Shown here piece after piece: positions 9,241-19,510 of a stretch of DNA of 64,000 bases. The notes under the pieces were generated by a model, which was given only the letters and a program-made list of their open reading frames with translations, searched no databases and was not told the DNA's origin. The position numbers and the translations under genes are program-made. Location: positions 1-64,000 of the forward strand of contig NZ_FOIA01000007.1 in assembly GCF_900111605.1 (NCBI RefSeq), read 5' to 3'. The first letter of the stretch is position 1. Each line of letters begins with the position of its first letter. Origin of the DNA: Nitrosomonas marina (lineage in GTDB: Bacteria > Pseudomonadota > Gammaproteobacteria > Burkholderiales > Nitrosomonadaceae).

Positions 9241-11646
9241 ATGGTCAATATTGAAATCGACGGTAAAACTGTTTCCGTCCCTAAAGGCAGCACCATTATG
9301 GATGGTGCCAAAGAGATCGGAATTTATATCCCGCATTTTTGTTATCACAAAAAATTGTCGATAGCGGCAAATTGCCGGATGTGTTTGGTTCAGGTAGAAA
9401 AAGCACCCAAGCCATTACCAGCTTGTGCTACGCCAGTTATGGATGGTATGAAAGTGTATACCCATTCTAAGCAGGCAGTGACTGCACAAAAGGGCGTCAT
9501 GGAGTTTTTGTTGATCAACCATCCCCTGGATTGTCCGATTTGTGATCAAGGCGGCGAATGCCAACTGCAAGATCTTGCGGTCGGTTATGGTTCGAGTGGA
9601 TCACGTTATCAGGAAGCGAAGCGGGTGGTTACCAATAAAAATCTGGGGCCACTGATTTCTACTGATATGACTCGATGCATTCACTGTACGCGATGCGTGC
9701 GTTTTGGCCAAGAAATCGCAGGCATTATGGAACTTGGGATGGCTGGCCGTGGTGAGCATTCAGAAATTTTGGCTTTTGTTGGTAAAACAGTTGATTCAGA
9801 ATTATCAGGTAATGTAATAGATTTATGCCCTGTGGGTGCTTTAGTCAGTAAACCCTTTCGCTATACTGCTCGTACATGGGAGTTGTCACGTAGAAAATCG
9901 ATAAGTCCGCACTGTGGTTTGGGATCGAATTTAGTTGTGCAGGTAAAACAGAACCGTGTTATGCGAGTACTTCCTCGAGATAACGAAGCGATTAATGAAT
10001 GTTGGCTTTCAGACAAGGATCGTTTTGCCTATGAAGGTTTAAATTCAGAAGATAGATTAACGCGGCCGATGATCAAACAGGATGGAGTTTGGCGGGAATG
10101 TGGCTGGCAGGAAGCGCTTGAATTTGCAGCAAACAATATACTGATGATCAAAGAAAAATATGGTGCTCAAGGACTAGGTGCACTTGGCTCAGCGCATAGT
10201 ACAACAGAGGAGTTATATCTGCTGCAAAAATTGATGCGTGAACTTGGAAGTGGCAATATTGATCACCGATTACGTCAATCAGATTTCAGCGCTGATAAGC
10301 AATTGCATGGTATTCCATGGTTAGGTACGAGTATTGCGGAAATATCTGAGCAGAAATCGATTCTGATAGTTGGCAGTACATTAAGAAAAGACCACCCGCT
10401 CATTGCACAAAGAATCAGACAGGCGGTAAAAAAAGGTACTGAACTTAATGTTATCAACCCGGTAGATGACGATTTGTTGACTAAAGTCAGCAACAAAATC
10501 ATTGCTGCTCCGGATATGATTGCGAGAACACTGGCTGGGGTGCTAAAGGAGGTGTCAACGGCGAAGGGCGTTGAATGTCCACACGAGCTCAAAGAGATAC
10601 TGTCGTCTATTCAAGAAGAAGAAACACCGCAAACTCAAGCCATTGCCTTGAGTTTGATAGAAAATACACCTGCTGCGGTGTACCTAGGGAATTTGGCGCA
10701 GCATCATCCGGATTATACGAAGATTCATATTTTATCGAATGCAATTGCTGAAATAACCGGTGCGGCATTTGGAATTTTGGGTGAATCAGCAAATAGTGTA
10801 GGTGCATACATGGCTGGCGCCATACCCGATCTAACTGGCTTATCAGCAGCGGTTGGATTATATACAGGAGCACTTGCTGGGCTGAACGCTGCACAAATGC
10901 TGGGTGGGGCTGTTGAAAATAAATGTCGTGGTTTTATTCTCATGAACGTGGAACCGGAATTCGATACATATAATGCTCAGCAAGCGATGAACACTATGAA
11001 AGCTTCAGATTTCGTAGTGTCTCTGAGCATATACAAGGGAAATGTACATGAATATGCCGATGTCATGTTACCTATCACGCCATTTACTGAAACTTCCGGA
11101 ACATTTGTCAATACAGAAGGACTCGCCCAGAGTTTCAATGGCGTCGTTACCCCGCTCGGTGAAGCGAGGCCTGCTTGGAAAGTATTGCGAGTATTAGCTA
11201 ATTTATTGAATTTAAATTACTTTGATTATGAGACGGTTGAGCAAGTTCGTGATGACATTTTTTTAACCGATGTCGACCTGGATAAATATTTAAGCAATAG
11301 TGTTAGAGGCTCAGTACTAGACTTTGGTGTTCATCAGGAAGAAATTATTCAGCGTATTGGAGAAATACCTATATACCAAGCTGACCCGATAGTGCGTCGG
11401 GCAGATTCCTTGCAGCAGACACGAGATGCGAATTCCATCAAAGCTTGGTTAAATTCCTCTTTAATGGAGACACTTGATGTTAAATCTGGTGACGAAATTC
11501 GAATAATACAAGGTGAGGAAGCAGTAAAATTAGAAGCAGCATGTGATGATAGGTTGCCAGCTAATTGTGTTCGCTTACCTGGTGCTCATCCAAAAACATA
11601 TGCATTAGGCGCACTGTTTGGTGCTGTAACTATAGAAAAACTTTAA
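9241..11646 (+). CDS. nuoG: NADH-quinone oxidoreductase subunit G
   Basis: Large iron-sulfur subunit of the NADH module. The N-terminal [2Fe-2S] N1b ligands are Cys34, Cys45, Cys48 and Cys62. The His-ligated N5 motif lies in HPLDCPICDQGGECQLQD and N4 in MTRCIHCTRCVRFG with a distal Cys in DLCPVGAL. The molybdopterin-like domain follows, starting at HCGLGSN. Only one Cys is visible there, so the extra cluster N7 found in E. coli-type NuoG seems to be absent. 801 residues, normal for betaproteobacteria. Confidence 0.96.
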   Translation: MVNIEIDGKTVSVPKGSTIMDGAKEIGIYIPHFCYHKKLSIAANCRMCLVQVEKAPKPLPACATPVMDGMKVYTHSKQAVTAQKGVMEFLLINHPLDCPICDQGGECQLQDLAVGYGSSGSRYQEAKRVVTNKNLGPLISTDMTRCIHCTRCVRFGQEIAGIMELGMAGRGEHSEILAFVGKTVDSELSGNVIDLCPVGALVSKPFRYTARTWELSRRKSISPHCGLGSNLVVQVKQNRVMRVLPRDNEAINECWLSDKDRFAYEGLNSEDRLTRPMIKQDGVWRECGWQEALEFAANNILMIKEKYGAQGLGALGSAHSTTEELYLLQKLMRELGSGNIDHRLRQSDFSADKQLHGIPWLGTSIAEISEQKSILIVGSTLRKDHPLIAQRIRQAVKKGTELNVINPVDDDLLTKVSNKIIAAPDMIARTLAGVLKEVSTAKGVECPHELKEILSSIQEEETPQTQAIALSLIENTPAAVYLGNLAQHHPDYTKIHILSNAIAEITGAAFGILGESANSVGAYMAGAIPDLTGLSAAVGLYTGALAGLNAAQMLGGAVENKCRGFILMNVEPEFDTYNAQQAMNTMKASDFVVSLSIYKGNVHEYADVMLPITPFTETSGTFVNTEGLAQSFNGVVTPLGEARPAWKVLRVLANLLNLNYFDYETVEQVRDDIFLTDVDLDKYLSNSVRGSVLDFGVHQEEIIQRIGEIPIYQADPIVRRADSLQQTRDANSIKAWLNSSLMETLDVKSGDEIRIIQGEEAVKLEAACDDRLPANCVRLPGAHPKTYALGALFGAVTIEKL

Positions 11647-11670
11647 TGCATTGAGGGTTAGGATTTATTA

Positions 11671-12768
11671 ATGGAATCTATACGTCAGATATTCGAGCAG
11701 CTTTTTGGCTATGAATGGGGGGGCATGCTGTATACGCTTGCAACCAATATAACATTTATATCCGCAATTATTGTGCCACTATTGCTAGGAGTTGCATATC
11801 TTACATTTGCAGAACGTAAGATCATCGCGTATATGCAGATCCGTGTCGGGCCTAATCGGGTTACCTTTTTTGGCATACCATGGTTGCGGGGTTGGGGGCA
11901 ACCAATAGCTGATGCGGTGAAAGCGTTAATGAAAGAAATTGTTATTCCGACCGGAGCCAACAAATTTCTTTTTATTCTTGCACCAATACTGACAATTATG
12001 CCTGCCCTGGCTGCTTGGGCAGTTGTGCCCTTCTCTGCAGAACTTGTGCTGGCTGATATTAATGCAGGATTGTTGTATATCCTAGCAATGACATCAATGG
12101 GAGTTTATGGTGTGATCATAGCCGGTTGGGCATCAAATTCAAAATATGCCTTCCTGGGTGCGATGCGTTCTGCGGCGCAGGTGGTTTCCTATGAGCTTGC
12201 GATGGGGTTTGCGCTGGTGTGTGTTCTCATGATGTCTCAAAGCCTGAATCTGGGAGATATCGTTAATGGACAGCAGGGTGATAGCTTGTTGAGCTGGTAT
12301 CTGATTCCGCTATTTCCTATGTTCCTGGTTTATTTTATTTCGGGTGTAGCTGAAACCAATCGTGCTCCATTTGATGTGGCAGAAGGCGAATCAGAAATAG
12401 TAGCCGGCTTTCACGTAGATTATTCGGGTATGGCCTTTACGGTATTTTTTCTTGCTGAATACGCGAATATGATATTGGTTGCTACCCTGACTGCAATCCT
12501 GTTTCTGGGTGGTTGGTTACCGCCGTTGGATATTGCTCCACTGAATATGATTCCGGGATTTATCTGGTTGTTATTGAAAATAGCGTTTTTGCTATTCTTT
12601 TTTCTTTGGTTTCGCGCTACATTTCCTCGGTATCGCTATGATCAAATTATGAGACTGGGTTGGAAAGTGTTTATTCCAATAACAATTATTTGGATTGTTG
12701 TTCTGGGTGGTATCATGCAATTGCCCGAAACTGTTCGCGGTGATTTCCCGCTCAATCTTTGGTTCTAA
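11671..12768 (+). CDS. nuoH: NADH-quinone oxidoreductase subunit H
   Basis: Membrane subunit joining the hydrophilic arm to the proton-pumping arm and lining the quinone entry channel. It has about eight helices, the conserved [17 protein letters not shown] loop, and the [20 protein letters not shown] loop with its cluster of acidic residues. 365 residues. Confidence 0.97.
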   Translation: MESIRQIFEQLFGYEWGGMLYTLATNITFISAIIVPLLLGVAYLTFAERKIIAYMQIRVGPNRVTFFGIPWLRGWGQPIADAVKALMKEIVIPTGANKFLFILAPILTIMPALAAWAVVPFSAELVLADINAGLLYILAMTSMGVYGVIIAGWASNSKYAFLGAMRSAAQVVSYELAMGFALVCVLMMSQSLNLGDIVNGQQGDSLLSWYLIPLFPMFLVYFISGVAETNRAPFDVAEGESEIVAGFHVDYSGMAFTVFFLAEYANMILVATLTAILFLGGWLPPLDIAPLNMIPGFIWLLLKIAFLLFFFLWFRATFPRYRYDQIMRLGWKVFIPITIIWIVVLGGIMQLPETVRGDFPLNLWF

Positions 12769-12781
12769 AAGAGAGCATATT

Positions 12782-13270
12782 ATGAATCGAATCAAAAAAT
12801 TTTTTAGTACTTTTCTGTTGCTGGAACTGTGGAAGGGCATGATGGTTACAGGGCGTTACTTGTTTAAACCAAAAATAACCGTACATTACCCGGAAGAAAA
12901 GACACCTCAATCACCGCGTTTCCGAGGATTGCATGCCTTAAGACGCTATCCGAACGGCGAAGAACGGTGTATAGCCTGTAAATTGTGCGAAGCTGTGTGC
13001 CCTGCTTTGGCAATTACAATAGATTCAGAACAACGAGAAGATGGCACAAGACGAACAACAAGATATGATATTGATCTTGCTAAGTGTATCTTTTGTGGGT
13101 TCTGTGAGGAATCCTGTCCTGTTGACTCAATTGTGGAAACAAGAATCCTTGAATATCATGGCGAGAAAAGGGGCGACTTGATTTATACAAAAGAAATGTT
13201 GCTAGCAATCGGTGACCGCTATGAGGAGCAGATTGCTAAAGACAGAGAATCAGACGCGTCTTATCGCTGA
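12782..13270 (+). CDS. nuoI: NADH-quinone oxidoreductase subunit I
   Basis: The 23-kDa-type ferredoxin subunit carrying [4Fe-4S] clusters N6a and N6b on two motifs, [12 protein letters not shown] and [12 protein letters not shown], which pass electrons to N2 in NuoB. I chose the ATG at 12782, after the GAGAG-containing stretch and 13 bases past the nuoH stop, giving 162 residues. The frame is open further upstream inside nuoH, but that extension does not resemble NuoI. Confidence 0.96.
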   Translation: MNRIKKFFSTFLLLELWKGMMVTGRYLFKPKITVHYPEEKTPQSPRFRGLHALRRYPNGEERCIACKLCEAVCPALAITIDSEQREDGTRRTTRYDIDLAKCIFCGFCEESCPVDSIVETRILEYHGEKRGDLIYTKEMLLAIGDRYEEQIAKDRESDASYR

Positions 13271-13289
13271 AATGAACGGATAGAAGCTC

Positions 13290-13895
13290 ATGAATTTCCA
13301 GGATTTTATATTTTATTTTTTTTCGACAGTATTAATTGCATCAGCATTGGGAGTGATTACTGTTCGTAATCCGGTATATTCGGCGTTGCTGCTGGTCCTG
13401 GCATTTGTCACCTGCGCTGGCATCTGGTTGTTGTTGGAAGCGGAGTTTTTAGCCATTACACTTGTGCTTGTGTATGTTGGGGCTGTAATGGTGCTGTTTT
13501 TGTTTGTTGTGATGATGCTTGATATAAATTTGGAAAAACTGAAGGAAGGATTCTGGAAGTGGTTCCCTCTTGGCGGTCTTGTGGCGCTGGTGATGGTGGT
13601 TGAAATCGCAATGATTATGTTTGGGCAGCATTTTAGCCTTGAAGAAATGCCTGCACCGGAGCCCAAAGCTGCGGATTACAGTAATACCAAAGAATTGGGG
13701 CGGTTGTTGTACACTGAGTATGTTTATGCATTTGAACTGGCTGCTGTTTTGTTACTAGTTGCAATGATCGCCGCTATCGCCCTAACTTTGCGTCATCGGG
13801 AAGATAAGAAAACATTGGACATCGCCAAACAGGTCAATGTGAAAAAAACGGAACGACTTCGAATTGTTTCTATGCAGGCAGAAAGAAAGAAATAA
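13290..13895 (+). CDS. nuoJ: NADH-quinone oxidoreductase subunit J
   Basis: Membrane subunit with five predicted helices; its third helix carries the flexible glycine-containing stretch in VLVYVGAVMVLFLFVVMML, typical of NuoJ. 201 residues, with a basic C-terminal tail. It sits between nuoI and nuoK as expected. Confidence 0.95.
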   Translation: MNFQDFIFYFFSTVLIASALGVITVRNPVYSALLLVLAFVTCAGIWLLLEAEFLAITLVLVYVGAVMVLFLFVVMMLDINLEKLKEGFWKWFPLGGLVALVMVVEIAMIMFGQHFSLEEMPAPEPKAADYSNTKELGRLLYTEYVYAFELAAVLLLVAMIAAIALTLRHREDKKTLDIAKQVNVKKTERLRIVSMQAERKK

Positions 13896-13948
13896 AAAAA
13901 CAGATTGTTTGTAAAATTTATTTGAAATAATTTAAGAGGAAAGTCAGC

Positions 13949-14254
13949 TTGGTTTCGTTGTCTCATTATCTCGTACTTGGTGCGATTTTATTTTCGATCG
14001 GAATAGTAGGCATATTTCTCAATAGAAAAAATGTCATCATTATTTTGATGTCAATCGAGTTAATGCTGCTCGCAGTGAATATGAATTTCGTCGCTTTTTC
14101 ACACTACTTACAGGATATATCAGGGCAGATTTTCGTCTTTTTCATCCTAACAGTCGCCGCGGCTGAAGCTGCTATAGGGTTGGCAATACTGGTCGTATTA
14201 TTTCGTAATCTAAGAACAATTAATGTAGATGATTTGGATCGTTTGAAGGGCTAG
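13949..14254 (+). CDS. nuoK: NADH-quinone oxidoreductase subunit K
   Basis: Three-helix antiporter-like membrane subunit, 101 residues. It carries the conserved membrane glutamates in [10 protein letters not shown] and [11 protein letters not shown]. The start is a TTG preceded by an AAGAGGA ribosome site at 13934-13940; no ATG or GTG fits better. Confidence 0.94.
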   Translation: MVSLSHYLVLGAILFSIGIVGIFLNRKNVIIILMSIELMLLAVNMNFVAFSHYLQDISGQIFVFFILTVAAAEAAIGLAILVVLFRNLRTINVDDLDRLKG

Positions 14255-14314
14255 CTTAATTAAGACACGTATCTGAATAATAAAAATAACCGACATTAAG
14301 ATAAATAGACAGAC

Positions 14315-16255
14315 ATGCAGACACTTTATTTACTGGTTCCGCTTGCGCCTTTGGTAGGTGCTGTTGTTGCCGGACTATTTGGCCGTTATATAGGTACGGT
14401 TTGGAGTCATCGAATCACTATATCGCTCGTATTTGTATCCTTTCTCGCGTCATTAATTATTTTTCAGGATGTCTTAAGCGGTAACATATTTAATGGAACA
14501 GTTTACACTTGGCTTGTAACGGGCGATACAAGCTTCGAAATTGGTTTTTTGATCGACCAGCTATCAGCTACCATGATGGTGGTTGTCAGTTTAGTCTCGC
14601 TCATGGTCCACATATATACAATTGGTTATATGCAGGGAGACCCAGGGTATCAACGGTTCTTTAGCTACATCTCCCTATTTACATTTTCGATGATGATGCT
14701 GGTCATGTCGAATAACTTTTTGCAGCTCTTTTTTGGTTGGGAAGCTGTTGGATTAGTGTCATATTTGCTGATTGGTTTCTGGTACACGCGTCCAACAGCC
14801 ACATATGCAAATTTAAAAGCATTTCTTGTCAACAGGGTCGGTGATTTTGGATTCTTGCTGGGGATAGCACTGGTATTAATGCATTTCGGCACATTGGATT
14901 ATGCAGGTGTTTTTGAGCAGGCACCAGACCTAGCAGAAAAAAGCTTTGAATTTGTTCCTGGCTCTTCATGGCTGGTTATTACCGCAATTTGTATTCTGCT
15001 TTTTATAGGTGCGATGGGTAAATCGGCGCAGTTTCCCCTGCATGTGTGGCTACCGGACTCGATGGAGGGTCCAACACCAATTTCTGCATTGATACATGCT
15101 GCAACTATGGTGACCGCGGGGATTTTCATGGTAGCTCGTATGTCGCCGTTATTCGAGCTTTCCGATGTGGCGCTTTCTGTCGTACTTGTTGCGGGAGGAA
15201 TCACAACGCTATTTATGGCATTTGTTGCTGTTGTACAAAATGATATTAAACGGGTTGTTGCTTACTCTACATTATCTCAACTGGGTTATATGACTGTTGC
15301 GCTTGGTGCATCAGCATATTCAGCAGCGATATTTCATTTAATGACTCATGCGTTTTTCAAGGCTGTATTGTTTCTTGGTGCTGGATCAGTGATTATTGCG
15401 ATGCATCATGAACAGAATATGGAAAAAATGGGAGGGTTAAAGAAATACATGCCTATTACATACTGGACGATGTTCATTGCTGCATTAGCCAGTGCTGGTG
15501 TGCCTGGGTTTTCCGGTTTCTTTTCAAAAGACGCTATTATAGAAGCGGTTGCATTTGCTGATATTCCATATGCTGGGTTTGCTTATTTCTGTGTGCTGGC
15601 AACGGTATTTGTTACTGCGTTATATACTTTCAGGTTACTTTTCATGACATTTCACGGTAAACCGAGAATGGATGAACATACCAAGTCACATTTGCACGAA
15701 TCCCCTTGGGTAGTGACGCTACCGTTGGTGGTATTAGCTATACCAACTGTCGGTGCAGGCTGGTTTATCGGTCCAATCGTGTTCGGAGATTATTTTGATA
15801 ATGTTATTTACGTACTTCCAGAGCATGCAGCGATGGAAAAATTGGGAGCCGAGTTTACCGGAATAGGTGGAATGATGCTGCATGCACTAGTGACGGCACC
15901 ATTCTGGTTATCGCTTGCCGGTATTCTGACTGCATGGTACTTGTATACGATCAGAACAGATATTCCAGCCAAAATAAAGACAATATTTGGTCCTGTTTAT
16001 ACGATCCTGGATAAAAAATATTACATTGATGAACTGTATTCTTGGTTGTTTGCAGGTGGTGCACGCGCACTGGGCTCCGGGTTATGGAAAATAGGGGATA
16101 TTAAATTAATTGACGGATTAATCGTTAATGGATCGGCAAAACTGATTGCTGGACTTGCTGTTCTAGCAAAACGTTTTCAAACCGGATACATCTATCATTA
16201 TGCTTTCACCATGATTGTCGGTATCTTTGCTATTCTAACCATATGGTTATATTAA
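14315..16255 (+). CDS. nuoL: NADH-quinone oxidoreductase subunit L
   Basis: Largest antiporter-like proton-pumping subunit at the end of the membrane arm. It has about 14-16 helices, the key Glu/Lys-bearing segments FFGWEAVGLVSYLLIGFW and GAMGKSAQFPLHVWLPDSMEGPT in sections, and a C-terminal lateral helix region (about residues 520-646). 646 residues. Confidence 0.97.
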   Translation: MQTLYLLVPLAPLVGAVVAGLFGRYIGTVWSHRITISLVFVSFLASLIIFQDVLSGNIFNGTVYTWLVTGDTSFEIGFLIDQLSATMMVVVSLVSLMVHIYTIGYMQGDPGYQRFFSYISLFTFSMMMLVMSNNFLQLFFGWEAVGLVSYLLIGFWYTRPTATYANLKAFLVNRVGDFGFLLGIALVLMHFGTLDYAGVFEQAPDLAEKSFEFVPGSSWLVITAICILLFIGAMGKSAQFPLHVWLPDSMEGPTPISALIHAATMVTAGIFMVARMSPLFELSDVALSVVLVAGGITTLFMAFVAVVQNDIKRVVAYSTLSQLGYMTVALGASAYSAAIFHLMTHAFFKAVLFLGAGSVIIAMHHEQNMEKMGGLKKYMPITYWTMFIAALASAGVPGFSGFFSKDAIIEAVAFADIPYAGFAYFCVLATVFVTALYTFRLLFMTFHGKPRMDEHTKSHLHESPWVVTLPLVVLAIPTVGAGWFIGPIVFGDYFDNVIYVLPEHAAMEKLGAEFTGIGGMMLHALVTAPFWLSLAGILTAWYLYTIRTDIPAKIKTIFGPVYTILDKKYYIDELYSWLFAGGARALGSGLWKIGDIKLIDGLIVNGSAKLIAGLAVLAKRFQTGYIYHYAFTMIVGIFAILTIWLY

Positions 16256-16327
16256 GTCCATGAATTAACGATTGATTTCTTTCCAAAAAACGCAACAAAT
16301 AACTCTAACAAATAGAACGGAAATGAC

Positions 16328-17812
16328 ATGCTGTTTGGTTTCCCGCTTTTAAGTCTGATTATATGGTTACCAATCCTCGTTGGCATCGCAATCCTTGCGA
16401 CGGGCGGTGATCGCAATGCACAACTGGCCCGCTGGATAGCGCTAACAGGTTCAATTTTGGGCTTTTTAATCGCCCTTCCACTCTACACCGGATTTGATCC
16501 AGCAACTAGTGCGATGCAATTTGTTGAAAATCATGTCTGGTTTGAACGTCTGAACGTATACTACCATATCGGCGTTGATGGCATATCCATGCCGTTAATT
16601 CTATTAAACTGTTTTACAACGCCTTTAGTTGTCATAGCAGGTTGGCGAGTCATACAGGAACGTGTATCCCAATACATGGGGGCATTTCTGATAATGTCGG
16701 GTATTGTAAACGGCGTATTTGCGTCTATGGATGCGGTATTGTTTTATGTTTTCTGGGAAGCATCACTGATACCGATGTTTTTGATTATCGGTATATGGGG
16801 CGGTCCTAACAGGGTTTATGCAGCCATCAAATTTTTCTTGTATACCCTGCTTGGTTCGCTGCTGATGTTAATCGCCTTCATTTATCTTTATCAGTCGTCG
16901 GGAGGCAGCTTCTCCATTATTGATTATCACCAATTGCCAATACCGCTAAGTGCACAGATTCTGATATTTGTAGCATTCCTGCTGGCATTTGCTGTAAAAG
17001 TACCTATGTGGCCAGTGCATACATGGTTGCCAGATGCGCACGTGGAAGCGCCAACCGGTGGCTCTGTGGTGCTGGCAGCCATTATGTTGAAGCTGGGCGG
17101 TTATGGTTTTTTAAGATTTTCGTTACCGATCGCCCCTGATGCTAGCCATTATCTGGCTGAAATGATGATTGCACTATCATTAGTTGCTGTGGTGTATATC
17201 GGTCTTGTTGCGTTGATGCAGGCTGACATGAAAAAATTGATCGCATACTCATCGATTGCACATATGGGTTTTGTGACGCTTGGATTATTTTTATTTAATG
17301 CTTATGGAATAGAAGGCGCCATGGTGCAGATGATTTCCCATGGGTTTATATCTGGGGCCATGTTCTTATGTGTTGGTGTTTTATACGATAGATTGCATTC
17401 CAGACAGATTGCCGATTATGGGGGTGTCGTTAATAAAATGCCTGCTTTTGCAGCTTTCTTTATGCTGTTTGCGATGGCAAATGCAGGTCTCCCGGGAACC
17501 AGTGGGTTCGTCGGTGAATTTATGGTGATTATGGGTGCAGTGAAGGTAAATTTTTGGTATGCATTTCTTGCGGCAACCACGCTGATTTTTGGTGCAGCTT
17601 ATACATTATGGATGTATAAGCGCGTAATCTTCGGTGCTGTAGCCAGTCCGGCAGTGGAAGGATTGCGCGATTTGTCCAAACGCGAGTTTGCGCTGTTAGC
17701 CATTTTAGCCATAGCGGTTTTGTGGCTTGGCGTGTATCCATTTCCATTGACCGATGTCATGCATGTTACTGTCGATAATCTCCTGGATCATATTAGTAAC
17801 AGTAAATTGTAG
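16328..17812 (+). CDS. nuoM: NADH-quinone oxidoreductase subunit M
   Basis: Antiporter-like proton-pumping subunit. The helix with the essential Glu (FYVFWEASLIPMFLIIG) and the Lys-bearing FAVKVPMWPVHTWLPDAHVE region are present. 494 residues and about 14 helices. It lies 72 bases after nuoL. Confidence 0.97.
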   Translation: MLFGFPLLSLIIWLPILVGIAILATGGDRNAQLARWIALTGSILGFLIALPLYTGFDPATSAMQFVENHVWFERLNVYYHIGVDGISMPLILLNCFTTPLVVIAGWRVIQERVSQYMGAFLIMSGIVNGVFASMDAVLFYVFWEASLIPMFLIIGIWGGPNRVYAAIKFFLYTLLGSLLMLIAFIYLYQSSGGSFSIIDYHQLPIPLSAQILIFVAFLLAFAVKVPMWPVHTWLPDAHVEAPTGGSVVLAAIMLKLGGYGFLRFSLPIAPDASHYLAEMMIALSLVAVVYIGLVALMQADMKKLIAYSSIAHMGFVTLGLFLFNAYGIEGAMVQMISHGFISGAMFLCVGVLYDRLHSRQIADYGGVVNKMPAFAAFFMLFAMANAGLPGTSGFVGEFMVIMGAVKVNFWYAFLAATTLIFGAAYTLWMYKRVIFGAVASPAVEGLRDLSKREFALLAILAIAVLWLGVYPFPLTDVMHVTVDNLLDHISNSKL

Positions 17813-17858
17813 TGCTTTATAAGAATAATAAATTTCTCGAGAAGAGGATGAATTATAT

Positions 17859-19304
17859 ATGAATTTTTTACCACCTGATTTTACACCAGCTTATTCTGAA
17901 ATTTTTTTACTGATCATGGTATGCGTGATAATGCTGGCAGATCTTGCAACTGGTGAAAAAAAACGTTACATCACTTATTACCTTGCACAGGTTGCGTTAA
18001 TTGGGTGCGGATTGTTGACGTTTGTCTCATTCTCAACAGAGACAATTTACACATTCTCAGGAATGTTTGTTGACGATAGTATGGCTGACATTCTCAAAAT
18101 AATGGTTTATGTCACTGTGTCGGCTGTCCTGATTTATTCGTATACCTATGTGAGTGAACGTGGAATTTTAACAGGTGAATTTTTCAGCCTAATTCTCTTT
18201 GCTACGCTTGGAATGATGGTCATGATTTCGGCCAGTCATTTCTTGACGCTTTATATAGGGCTGGAATTGCTGTCTTTGTCGCTATATGCGCTGGTTGCGT
18301 TACGTCGTGATTCCTTTGCGGCAACAGAGGCAGCCATGAAATTTTTCGTTCTTGGAGCCTTGGCCTCAGGTTTCCTACTCTATGGTATGTCTATGGTTTA
18401 CGGTGCAACCGGCTCATTACATATCCTAAACATATCAGAAGCCATACAAGATGGCGTGGGAAATCATGAAGTTCTTGTTATCGGTCTTGTCTTTATAGTT
18501 GCAGGCATCAGCTTCAAACTGAGTGCAGCTCCGTTTCATATGTGGGCCCCTGACGTCTACGAAGGTGCGCCAACCGCAATCACTTTGTTTATCGGTTCAG
18601 CTCCGAAACTGGCAGCATTTGCTTTTGTGATGCGCCTGCTCATAGAGGGAATGGGCGCGATGGTAGCTGACTGGCAAGGAATGCTTGTGATACTTGCTGT
18701 ATTGTCAATGGCAATTGGAAATATAGTGGCAATAGCGCAAACAAATATTAAACGAATGCTGGCATATTCTACTATCTCGCATATGGGTTTTCTGATTCTG
18801 GGATTTATTAGCGCAGACTGGAATGGATATAGTGCTTCACTCTTTTATGTGATTACATATGTATTGATGACACTGGGAATTTTTGCAATGATAATGATCC
18901 TGTCACGCAGTGGTTTTGAGGCGGAAAAGATCAGCGATTTTAAGGGACTAAATAAAAGAAATGCATGGTATGCGTTGATGACTATGATTCTTATGTTTTC
19001 ATTGGCAGGCATTCCGCCCATGGTAGGTTTTTATGCCAAACTGGCAGTATTACAAGCCGTCGTAAATGCTGGATTTGTCTGGCTTGCAGTTGCTGCAGTT
19101 ATTTTCTCCCTGATTGGTGCATTTTATTATTTACGCATAGTTAAGTTTATGTATTTCGATGCGCCAGAAACGGAAGAGCCACTAACAGTTAAAGGCGACG
19201 TAAAATTGCTGATCAGTGCAAACTGTCTAGCAGTTCTTGTACTCGGTATTTTTCCCCAGTCGCTGATGGGATTGAGTCTTTACGCCATTCAGAATTCAAT
19301 GTGA
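17859..19304 (+). CDS. nuoN: NADH-quinone oxidoreductase subunit N
   Basis: Third antiporter-like proton-pumping subunit and last gene of the nuo cluster. The conserved [19 protein letters not shown] helix and the [23 protein letters not shown] segment are seen. 481 residues. No obvious terminator hairpin was found in the gap before htpG. Confidence 0.97.
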   Translation: MNFLPPDFTPAYSEIFLLIMVCVIMLADLATGEKKRYITYYLAQVALIGCGLLTFVSFSTETIYTFSGMFVDDSMADILKIMVYVTVSAVLIYSYTYVSERGILTGEFFSLILFATLGMMVMISASHFLTLYIGLELLSLSLYALVALRRDSFAATEAAMKFFVLGALASGFLLYGMSMVYGATGSLHILNISEAIQDGVGNHEVLVIGLVFIVAGISFKLSAAPFHMWAPDVYEGAPTAITLFIGSAPKLAAFAFVMRLLIEGMGAMVADWQGMLVILAVLSMAIGNIVAIAQTNIKRMLAYSTISHMGFLILGFISADWNGYSASLFYVITYVLMTLGIFAMIMILSRSGFEAEKISDFKGLNKRNAWYALMTMILMFSLAGIPPMVGFYAKLAVLQAVVNAGFVWLAVAAVIFSLIGAFYYLRIVKFMYFDAPETEEPLTVKGDVKLLISANCLAVLVLGIFPQSLMGLSLYAIQNSM

Positions 19305-19451
19305 CAGAAATTAGTTGACATCAATCATAGACATTAAAATTCATATTTCTGCATTTGTATCGATTTCTGTTGCTAATCCCCAAGCGTTTGCTATCTCTAG
19401 CGCGTCGACTCAATTCAATCGTTTCAAATAAAGAACTGCATCCTGCATATG

Positions 19452-19480
19452 CTTGAAATAAAGGAATTTATCCCCATTCT
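19452..19480 (+). promoter_or_regulatory. Sigma-32 (heat-shock) promoter of htpG
   Basis: CTTGAAA at 19452-19458 and CCCCATTCT at 19472-19480, separated by 13 bases, match the sigma-32 consensus CTTGAAA-N11-16-CCCCATNT at all but one position. The predicted start lies near 19487, leaving a leader of about 24 bases that contains the htpG ribosome site AAGGAG at 19499-19504. Confidence 0.85.
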
Positions 19481-19510
19481 TTTTCAATTGATAGTTTGAA
19501 GGAGAGAACT

